Shown: positions 36,070-41,848 of the stretch, in pieces
Layout: the number at the start of each line of letters is the position of its first letter
Position numbering within the stretch: the first letter of the stretch is position 1
Assembly (NCBI GenBank): GCA_947176075.1
Contig: CAMWPG010000005.1
Coordinates: forward strand, 1-41,848
DNA: 41,848 nt
Origin: an uncultured Ruminococcus sp.
GTDB taxonomy: Bacteria; Bacillota; Clostridia; Oscillospirales; Ruminococcaceae
Direction: 5' to 3'
The notes under the pieces: generated by a model
What the model was told of the DNA's origin: nothing
The model's input: only the letters and a program-made list of their open reading frames with translations
Databases searched by the model: none
Program-made: the position numbers and the translations under genes

Positions 36070-37941
36070 ATGTTTTATATTAGCTATGATACATGGAAAG
36101 AAATATGCGATATGTATTTTTCTTTATCATATGGATCAAAAAAATCATATTTACAATGGTTCCCTCTTTTTAAGCTCTCTAAAAGCGACGAAGAGAACAT
36201 CAGTGGCTTAGACTTTTATGAAAAATACATCGAAAAAGGTAGCTTTATACTGTTTGATAAGTCATCAAACGTCACAGAAAATTATATACTAAAACCGGAT
36301 GGTAGTTTTAGAGATGCAACATTAGTTGATCCTGTATTATATTTGGTACTTCAATGTGTAGGTAGAGAAATAAATAAAAAATATCGTTCTTTAAGACAAA
36401 GCAGTATTTCGGTTCATTATGCTGGCAACTATGATAACAATGATTGCAGATATAAAGCAGAATATGACACCTTTTTCAAAGAGATCAATGCCTCAGCAAC
36501 TGAAAATAGTTATTTTATAAAGACTGATATTCGTAATTTCTTTTCTAATATTAACGTTGATAAATTAGTTGAGCAAATTGATAAGGTATGCAACCAAACA
36601 ACGGTTACAATCTCACAGACTCAATTATTAACCTACAAATCATTATTGTTATATTGCGGTAATGGGCGATTTCCACTTGTGGAAAACAGTATTTCTTCAT
36701 CATACCTAGCAACTATTGTTTATTTAGATATAATTGATAAGAAATTATATGATTATCTATCTAATCATGTAGAGTGTTTTACTTCATTTCAGATGATAAG
36801 ATACGTTGATGATTTATATATACTATTTAACTCGGATTGTGATTACTCCAAGATACATGAAGCCTACAACGAAATTCGGAACTATTACTCTTCGATACTT
36901 AAAGATTTTGACTTATCACTCAATACTAAAAAATGCAGTTTGAACGAAATAAGTATGATCAATGAAGAATTAAAGAAATCATTATATGACGAATTCTATA
37001 ATGGCGAGAAGAGAAACATTGAAGATTTGTTTGAAGGTAAATTGTTTGATTTTTTACAAGATATATCATTCAATCTTATTTTTGATAGTATAGATGTTGA
37101 TAAATATAACGCTTTGGTGAATGAACATTTTTCATCAGACGATATAGAATTCACACCTTCTGAAGTCTATAATTACTTTGTATACGAAAACTCAAATATC
37201 ATTCAAACTAAAGAAATAATAGATGTGATAAAAGAAATCATTGATCAAAGCATTTCATTTATTAGCCTTGACCCTAAAAGGTTAACAGTATTAATATTGA
37301 AAACCAGAGATGAAGAAGCAATAAAAGCTCTGCTTAACCAACTGTTTTCAAGAAATCGAAATGATGTATGGAATTCATATGACACATCCATAGCAATAAC
37401 ATATTTGATTCAAAGGCAATTCAAGCACATAGACCTTTTACTTATTCTAAAGAATAAGTCTCCTATGTTATATGATTATTATGAAAACAACTGTCAAAAA
37501 TCATTTATAGAAATATTTGAAGATCAAGAAATGATAGAATTCTGCGATGTTCTTGATATAGATCAAAAAGCACAGTTCCTGTATTTTATGTACTTATGCG
37601 AGAGACAAAAAAACAATATTATGGCAGCTTATGCATATTATAAAAACTTTTTCGATAGGATAACAGCTGATTTGGATTTCAAATATGTAAGTAAGCCTAA
37701 AAAGCCTAATTATAAAGGATTTTATAAAGAAGGAGCAATAAAAACTTTTTACCAAAATATTACTGACAGCGCTTCGATAATAAAAACTGCACATGATCTT
37801 AGAAACGCCAATCCTCTTTCGCACTCATCATCTGAATTACTTGATCATGCAAATACAACTCAAGAATTGTTGGATACAATTTCCAAATTAAGAAAAATGG
37901 TAAATGAATACATTGAGAAAGCAAATGATGAGCAACCTTAA
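36070..37941 (+). CDS. AbiA-like defence reverse transcriptase with C-terminal HEPN motif
   Basis: The protein is 623 residues with GGGAG eight bases before the ATG. The reverse transcriptase domain lies in about 80-300: motif A FIKTDIRNFFSNI with Asp153, motif B-like FPLVENSISSSYLATIVYL (201-219) and catalytic YVDD (245-248). It is not preceded by an intron structure, template-repeat or diversity-generating cassette. The middle (about 300-540) is helical. The C-terminus carries Arg578-Asn579...His585, an R-N-x5-H pattern expected for a HEPN RNase domain. Length and layout match AbiA of lactococci (about 628 residues, RT plus HEPN), a phage abortive infection protein. The gene is clearly more AT-rich than the element backbone, suggesting separate acquisition. 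Confidence 0.85.
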   Translation: MFYISYDTWKEICDMYFSLSYGSKKSYLQWFPLFKLSKSDEENISGLDFYEKYIEKGSFILFDKSSNVTENYILKPDGSFRDATLVDPVLYLVLQCVGREINKKYRSLRQSSISVHYAGNYDNNDCRYKAEYDTFFKEINASATENSYFIKTDIRNFFSNINVDKLVEQIDKVCNQTTVTISQTQLLTYKSLLLYCGNGRFPLVENSISSSYLATIVYLDIIDKKLYDYLSNHVECFTSFQMIRYVDDLYILFNSDCDYSKIHEAYNEIRNYYSSILKDFDLSLNTKKCSLNEISMINEELKKSLYDEFYNGEKRNIEDLFEGKLFDFLQDISFNLIFDSIDVDKYNALVNEHFSSDDIEFTPSEVYNYFVYENSNIIQTKEIIDVIKEIIDQSISFISLDPKRLTVLILKTRDEEAIKALLNQLFSRNRNDVWNSYDTSIAITYLIQRQFKHIDLLLILKNKSPMLYDYYENNCQKSFIEIFEDQEMIEFCDVLDIDQKAQFLYFMYLCERQKNNIMAAYAYYKNFFDRITADLDFKYVSKPKKPNYKGFYKEGAIKTFYQNITDSASIIKTAHDLRNANPLSHSSSELLDHANTTQELLDTISKLRKMVNEYIEKANDEQP

Positions 37942-38051
37942 CTCTTGTAAATGCTAAACCCAATAAATATGGTATTCTTTAATTCATTGAGATACAGAAT
38001 AACAACATAACGGAACTGATTGAGCTATATTAAAAGTAAATGGAGGAAATA

Positions 38052-38738
38052 ATGGAAAACAACACTGAATGGCTTAATAATCTTGTTGATGAAAAATTCC
38101 TAAGTGATAATTTGACGTTTATTTCGTTATTTATTGCGGTATATGAGAATTTTGCAGATTATGTAGTATCTAATATCAAATCTTTCTTATGTGAAGAATC
38201 GATTGAAAATGGTGAATATGTAATAAAGAAAACTCAGATTTATCGTGATGAAATCAAAAACAGACCTGTTGATGACAAGAACAATAGAGATATCACCAAA
38301 GCATCGTTTCTATGGCTTAAAGATAATGGTGCTATTTCAGCTGATGATTACGAGTCTTTTTTGAAGATCAAAAGTATTCGCAACAAGTATGCTCATGAAT
38401 TGACCAGTATTTTACTATCTGGTGTAGATGGAAAAGTAGAAATCAAAGCATTTTTTGATATGGTTTCCTTATACAAAAAAATAACAAAATGGTGGTTCAT
38501 CAATGTTGAAGCGCCTATTTGGGGATATGAAATAAATGAAGATGCAGAGATTTACAATTCTGCTAATGGAGCTTTTGATTTGATTATAGATGTGCTGTAT
38601 AATGGAAAATCTGAAGAATATAAAAGTATGCTAAAAGACTTTGAAAAAACAGAATCTAACATGAAAGACTTTTCTCAGCAGAAAACTGTAAATCCTTCAT
38701 TATGTACGAATATGTTGATTGCCAAAATTGCATATTAA
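38052..38738 (+). CDS. HEPN-motif protein, probable partner of the reverse transcriptase
   Basis: The protein is 228 residues from ATG 38052; GGAGG lies at 38042-38046 and overlaps an earlier ATG at 38040 that is less likely. It is helical in appearance, with the HEPN RNase-type motif Arg110-Asn-Lys-Tyr-Ala-His115 in KIKSIRNKYAHEL. HEPN proteins are often toxins or RNase effectors in abortive infection and toxin-antitoxin systems (family knowledge). It follows the reverse transcriptase gene by 110 bp in the same direction and shares its AT-rich composition. No nucleotidyltransferase antitoxin is adjacent. Whether it acts with the reverse transcriptase is inference. Confidence 0.75.
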   Translation: MENNTEWLNNLVDEKFLSDNLTFISLFIAVYENFADYVVSNIKSFLCEESIENGEYVIKKTQIYRDEIKNRPVDDKNNRDITKASFLWLKDNGAISADDYESFLKIKSIRNKYAHELTSILLSGVDGKVEIKAFFDMVSLYKKITKWWFINVEAPIWGYEINEDAEIYNSANGAFDLIIDVLYNGKSEEYKSMLKDFEKTESNMKDFSQQKTVNPSLCTNMLIAKIAY

Positions 38739-38813
38739 GTTCAAATAACATCGACCTCTCGTGTATGAAATTATAGCCTACTTGAAAACCGATTTAATGC
38801 CATTATATATACA

Positions 38814-38859
38814 AAGAATAAGGCAGGCTATTTACATAGTCTGCCTTACGTCTTATTCT
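38814..38859. terminator. Hairpin between convergent HEPN and methyltransferase genes
   Basis: AAGGCAG (38820-38826) pairs with CTGCCTT (38841-38847), CTA with TAG inside, and AGAATAA with TTATTCT outside. It separates the two convergent cargo modules; the end of the methyltransferase gene lies in its right side. Confidence 0.6.
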
Positions 38860-39500
38860 GCTTTCTTTTCAGTTGCTACAGTATGATTTGCGTATGTGTT
38901 CCAATCCGGCTCATAGTTATCATCAGCCTGATTTCCCCACATATCCCAACCTTCACGATTGCCACGAGCAAATAATTCAAGTCTCGGTCCCAGCGAACAC
39001 GCTTCTATCAAGCTCACAAATTCATCAGGTTTTCTACTATGCTCACGCTTCATCGTTCTTAATAGATTAACTTGTGATCTTCCCGGCTGTAAGGTTCTGT
39101 TTTTTGTGCCTTTTATGCCAAACAATAATACTTCCGTTACATTTCGGAAATAGAAACCCACGCCTCTTCCATCTGGTTCGCCGTCTTTACGCACCTTTTC
39201 CCAAATAAGATTAGTCTTATATTCAAAGCCCCAGGCTTTCATGACTTCAAGTCCTTCTGGCAAAAGTGCATTAGGCACCCAAAGATACAGATGACTTTTT
39301 TCATCAGCAATCTCAGAAACAGGCAATGCCTTTATTTCTTCCAGTGTCATTGTAGAGTATCTGCTGAGTCGTTTATGCTCAGGAGCTACTTTACCTGTTC
39401 TGTTCTGAAACTGCCAAGGCGGATCAGCATATATTGTTTTATATTTCTTTCCACCTGTAAAAGAAATAAGATCATCAATAGTTTCATCTAAAATGCTCAT
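38853..39500 (-). CDS. MT-A70 family DNA adenine methyltransferase
   Basis: The protein is 215 residues, predicted to methylate adenine at N6 and to protect host DNA from the nuclease encoded just upstream. Motif IV appears as DPPW in YKTIYADPPWQFQNRT (about 26-29), the MT-A70 signature, followed by YSTMTLEEIKALPV and the later LELFARGNREGWDMWGNQ. The ATG overlaps the nuclease stop codon by one base (TAATG at 39500), so the pair is translationally coupled. The recognition sequence cannot be read. Confidence 0.93.
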   Translation of the reverse strand: MSILDETIDDLISFTGGKKYKTIYADPPWQFQNRTGKVAPEHKRLSRYSTMTLEEIKALPVSEIADEKSHLYLWVPNALLPEGLEVMKAWGFEYKTNLIWEKVRKDGEPDGRGVGFYFRNVTEVLLFGIKGTKNRTLQPGRSQVNLLRTMKREHSRKPDEFVSLIEACSLGPRLELFARGNREGWDMWGNQADDNYEPDWNTYANHTVATEKKAE

Positions 39501-40147
39501 TATTCATAACCCTCTATGCATTTTTTCTTTATTCCGACAGCCAATATAGGGCAGCCGCCGTTTCTTCTTGAATCTAACCGATATGTAAGTTTGCCCATCC
39601 AAGTTGTAGAAGCTCCGTATTTAGCCATAATATCTATCTTCTTGAATATATCATTTAACTCCTCGGAACGTGTTACTATGATACCAACATCAATAATTCC
39701 ACAATCAAAATACGTTCTCATAGCTAACAGATCACGATCAAAAGTCTGATCCTTACTGTTCCATTCAAGGTCAAAAGCCACCTTATTTTTTAGAAAATCA
39801 ATGTTATGACCGTCAATATAGCCTTCTATCATTTTTTCTTCAAAAGGCTCATTAGCAAATCGACCTCTACGTTGTGCATTCTGTCTCGGATACATTTTTA
39901 CAAGCAAATCACCAGTAATTCGTATCTCACGCCAACCATACGGATAAAGAACATCATCAAACTTCTTTGGTATCGGACTTTCATTTCCGCCAGCCTTCTT
40001 TAAGTCGTCAACAGAAATTACTAATTTTCTCAGACAGTCCTGTATTTCCTGCCATTCAGTAGGAAACGCATCTGACAATATTTCCAAAGCATGACCATAG
40101 TTATGGAACTCATACTTGTCCTGTAAATCCTTTGGTATAGGTAACAT
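39500..40147 (-). CDS. BglII-family type II restriction endonuclease
   Basis: The protein is 215 residues from ATG 40147, with AAGGTGG upstream; GTG at 40159 is less likely. The segment IDGHNIDFLKNKVAFDLEW followed by NSKDQTFDRDLLAMRTYFD is the hallmark of the BglII/BstYI restriction family; candidate metal ligands are Asp117 and Glu128, with Asn130 in place of the usual Gln. BglII and BstYI cut AGATCT and RGATCY; a GATC-type target is plausible but not shown. It is the first gene of the nuclease-methyltransferase pair. Confidence 0.88.
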   Translation of the reverse strand: MLPIPKDLQDKYEFHNYGHALEILSDAFPTEWQEIQDCLRKLVISVDDLKKAGGNESPIPKKFDDVLYPYGWREIRITGDLLVKMYPRQNAQRRGRFANEPFEEKMIEGYIDGHNIDFLKNKVAFDLEWNSKDQTFDRDLLAMRTYFDCGIIDVGIIVTRSEELNDIFKKIDIMAKYGASTTWMGKLTYRLDSRRNGGCPILAVGIKKKCIEGYE

Positions 40148-40220
40148 GATATGCACCACCTTTATTATTTCTAAAAATATTTCTACTAAACTAAAAAGCT
40201 AGAATGATTGTAACTATATA

Positions 40221-40249
40221 ATTATAGCACATTTGGGCTTGTTTGTCAA
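40221..40249 (-). promoter_or_regulatory. Restriction-modification operon promoter
   Basis: On the minus strand, perfect TTGACA (40244-40249), 17-bp spacer, perfect TATAAT (40221-40226). Predicted start near 40214, with a 67-nt leader. No controller-protein gene is present. Confidence 0.85.
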
Positions 40250-40268
40250 TCACAGCATTCTGTATTTT

Positions 40269-40464
40269 CAGACCATACGCATGAATATCAAATCACCTAA
40301 AATTAGTTTCAAAGCAGTAACATTTTAGCAACAATTCAAATTCAAGATTTATCTAAATTTTGTGGTTCTATGTTTTACAAACATTTATATCAATTGAAAT
40401 AATTGATACTGTTAACGCTATATTACTGTTTTACAATAATATTGTAACTCATGCGTTTGGTCTG
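40269..40464. mobile_element. 196-bp MITE-like element with target duplication
   Basis: Terminal inverted repeats CAGACCATACGCATGA (40269-40284) and TCATGCGTTTGGTCTG (40449-40464) match in 15 of 16 positions. They are flanked directly by the 10-bp direct repeat TCTGTATTTT at 40259-40268 and 40465-40474. The interior is AT-rich with no gene. This is the structure of a non-autonomous insertion; the transposase is not in the window. It lies 10 bp upstream of the -35 of the restriction-modification promoter. Confidence 0.8.
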
Positions 40465-40506
40465 TCTGTATTTTTAGCTTAAATAAAGGGATTCAAGACA
40501 TTTATA

Positions 40507-40923
40507 TTACAAATAAACCATACACTCAAACACCGCTTCTCTCGCCATACTGTTGAAGCAGTTTTCAAGACCGAGCATCTTCTCGGTATCACCACTGAGA
40601 ACAGCAGCTTGATAGTAGCTATCGGCCTTCTTCCAACGCTCCACCTGACGATCAATAGCTTCATCGACTTTCAGTTCGAGGTCATCAAGGTATTCAATAA
40701 TCATACCCTCATTGACGAGCCTGAGAAGTCTGTCGGGATACTTGCTATCTGAATAATGAAGATGATATCTGATGTAGTCCGTATGGTAGGTCTTATGCTC
40801 CTCGGTGAGAGTATCGGGATTGAAGTGAGTGACTGTTACAGTGTTGGTGTCAAGTCTCCACAATGGTACATTCTTCTTTTTTCGAGGATCATAGGCTGTC
40901 TGTTCACTCTTGTATCTGCTCAT
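40507..40923 (-). CDS. Hypothetical mobile-element protein
   Basis: The protein is 138 residues from ATG 40923, with GAGGTGG upstream; in-frame GTG codons start at 40932. It is charged, without signal peptide or membrane segment. The N-terminal half has an alternating beta-like pattern (VPLWRLDTNTVTVTHFN) and the C-terminal half is helical (LELKVDEAIDRQVERWKK). The family is not recognised. It starts 11 bp after the stop of the upstream gene, so the two form an operon at the right end of the element. Confidence 0.75.
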   Translation of the reverse strand: MSRYKSEQTAYDPRKKKNVPLWRLDTNTVTVTHFNPDTLTEEHKTYHTDYIRYHLHYSDSKYPDRLLRLVNEGMIIEYLDDLELKVDEAIDRQVERWKKADSYYQAAVLSGDTEKMLGLENCFNSMAREAVFECMVYL

Positions 40924-40933
40924 ATCGACCACC

Positions 40934-41206
40934 TCACTTGATAGGTTTAATCATTTCAAGGAAAAGCTGTGCACCTGCTCTGAAGCCCTTGCGGAACTCA
41001 TTGCGGTTGGAAAGATTGTGCAGGTCAATGTCCGCTGACTGGTACTCATCGAGAATGTCGGTGCTGTCGGGACAGGCTTTTCTCAGTTCGGCTTCTGCCT
41101 TGACAAGTCTGTCGAGGGTTGCCTTGTATGCTCCGTCAGTATTTTCGATCTCGGTCAGGTGGAACAGGTCATAATCGTAAAGTTCATCGAGAATATTTTT
41201 ACTCAT
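40934..41206 (-). CDS. Small acidic protein, DUF6809-like
   Basis: The protein is 90 residues, with GGAGG nine bases before the ATG. It is helical and acidic: ELYDYDLFHLTEIENTD..., and ends FRKGFRAGAQLFLEMIKPIK. This pattern resembles small proteins of the DUF6809 type on Firmicutes integrative elements; the match is from memory and tentative. It is the first gene of the right-end operon. Function unknown. Confidence 0.7.
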   Translation of the reverse strand: MSKNILDELYDYDLFHLTEIENTDGAYKATLDRLVKAEAELRKACPDSTDILDEYQSADIDLHNLSNRNEFRKGFRAGAQLFLEMIKPIK

Positions 41207-41309
41207 AATAGATTACCTCCATTTGGTAGAGTGATAAAAATCGCATACCTTCACCACAATCATTATAGTTTTTATTCTCTGAATACCGGCGAGATTGTTA
41301 AGTCCGTCA

Positions 41310-41337
41310 GTTCAACTTCTGTTCAACAAAGTTGAAC
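41310..41337 (+). repeat. Right arm-type repeats GTTCAAC
   Basis: GTTCAAC at 41310-41316 and 41321-41327, 11 bp apart, plus the inverted copy GTTGAAC at 41331-41337. They match the left-end repeats at 29947-29965. Confidence 0.5.
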
Positions 41338-41391
41338 CAAGTTACGATAAAACTTGAAATTTGCAACAAGGGCGATTGGTCTAAGGTGCAG

Positions 41392-41417
41392 ATTTTATCG
41401 TATTTTCGGCGTTTTCT
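41392..41417 (+). other. Candidate attR core
   Basis: ATTTTA-tc-GTATTTTCG-gcgt-TTTCT, direct-repeat partner of 29912-29937. DNA to its right is taken as chromosome. Confidence 0.55.
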
Positions 41418-41848
41418 GAAAAATACTAAAAATAAGAGAAATGATACTGTTTAGCTCAAAGAGATAAGAAATCGCTTATCTTCTTTTGCGAAAATCACGT
41501 ATTGCATTTATTTTTGTCGTTTTAGATTTATCCATGATCGGGTGAAATCCGTACGGTAAATATAGCAAAATGTAAGGCATTTGCTTTTGTGGCGAATGCC
41601 TTATTTTTATATTAGAGCTGATAAAATGTGCAGCGTTCAGCTTCTTTATATTTTGCAATAACCACGGAAATCAATTTTTGATACTAATCTCTTAAAATCC
41701 GGATAGACATCTGATTTTAAGGGATTAGTATTGTATTCCAATATTATAGTGTAGGTTATTCTTTTAGTCAAGTATAAATTCGAAAAAAGCTATTGAATTT
41801 TATCTCAAAATGTGGTATCATAGATGATAAAGTATAATGGTATAATAG
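41418..41848. other. Noncoding chromosomal flank with strong hairpins
   Basis: No credible gene is seen. Hairpins lie at 41460-41480 (AGATAAG/CTTATCT), 41574-41602 (AAGGCATT/AATGCCTT followed by a T-run, a + strand terminator) and 41681-41731 (19-bp stem, one wobble). The last 40 bases contain promoter-like AT-rich sequence. Confidence 0.5.

Larger units (their letters stand above)
29912..41417. mobile_element. Integrative mobilizable element of about 11.5 kb
   Basis: The element is bounded by a near-repeat: ATTTTACGGTATTTTCG (29912-29928) and ATTTTATCGTATTTTCG (41392-41408), 15 of 17 identical with a shared 9-base GTATTTTCG, each followed four bases later by TTTCT. Integrase, relaxase, excisionase-like and DUF3987 genes run leftward toward the left end. 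The cargo carries a reverse transcriptase/HEPN pair and a restriction-modification pair. It has no conjugation (T4SS) genes, so it would need a helper for transfer. The exact crossover point is inferred. Confidence 0.75.

Noticed and set aside
36070-37941. Group II intron or retron reverse transcriptase
   Set aside because: No maturase or endonuclease domain, no intron domain V/VI-like structure, no msr/msd-type RNA; the RT motifs plus C-terminal HEPN fit the Abi class better.
41476-41658. 60-codon minus-strand open frame at the right end
   Set aside because: It covers a rho-independent terminator hairpin and lacks a start site.

Overview
The window looks like chromosome from a low-GC Gram-positive gut anaerobe of the Ruminococcus type (Oscillospiraceae). 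This is inferred from strong AGGAGG ribosome binding sites, several TTG/GTG starts, lipoproteins with Thr/Glu/Ala-rich linkers, a secreted GH5 glucanase lipoprotein with a duplicated sandwich-like module, an anaerobic ribonucleotide reductase pair (nrdDG), and Firmicutes-style rpoB, rpoC, rplM and rpsI. No rRNA, tRNA or CRISPR array was seen.

Core region, about 1-29,900. A lipoprotein gene (53-916) meets a small membrane-protein gene head-on at a hairpin terminator. rpoB and rpoC run leftward from a near-ideal promoter at 9020-9048, without rplJ/rplL immediately upstream. Next come a sugar-phosphate transferase, a RodA-like SEDS polymerase, a ComM/YifB ATPase, a cytidylate-kinase-like protein, the GH5 lipoprotein and a second, paralogous sugar transferase. 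A rightward block then carries a membrane protein, a D-2-hydroxyacid dehydrogenase and proBA, followed by asnB, an HD-domain protein, an aspartate carbamoyltransferase with a C-terminal PyrI-like zinc domain, a 45-residue membrane peptide, nrdDG behind two NrdR-box-like sites, a 48-residue lipoprotein, and rplM-rpsI behind a structured leader.

Mobile region, about 29,912-41,417. An integrative mobilizable element of roughly 11.5 kb sits just 3' of rpsI. Its likely ends share a near-repeat (15 of 17 bases) and GTTCAAC arm-type repeats. The backbone is a tyrosine integrase, a MobV/Pre relaxase with a hairpin-rich candidate oriT upstream, an excisionase-like HTH protein, a DUF3987 replication-type protein and a divergent zinc-finger protein of the DUF6076 type. 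The cargo is two defence-like modules: an AbiA-like reverse transcriptase with a C-terminal HEPN motif followed by a separate HEPN protein (36,070-38,738), and a restriction-modification pair of a BglII-family nuclease and an MT-A70 methyltransferase (38,853-40,147). A 196-bp MITE-like insertion with 16-bp terminal inverted repeats and a 10-bp target duplication lies just upstream of the restriction-modification promoter. Two small genes close the element.

The most interesting parts are the RT/HEPN + HEPN gene pair, the new MITE-like element, the integrase promoter enclosed by a perfect 15-bp inverted repeat, the PyrB-zinc-domain fusion, and a possible small RNA whose promoter overlaps the rpoB promoter region.
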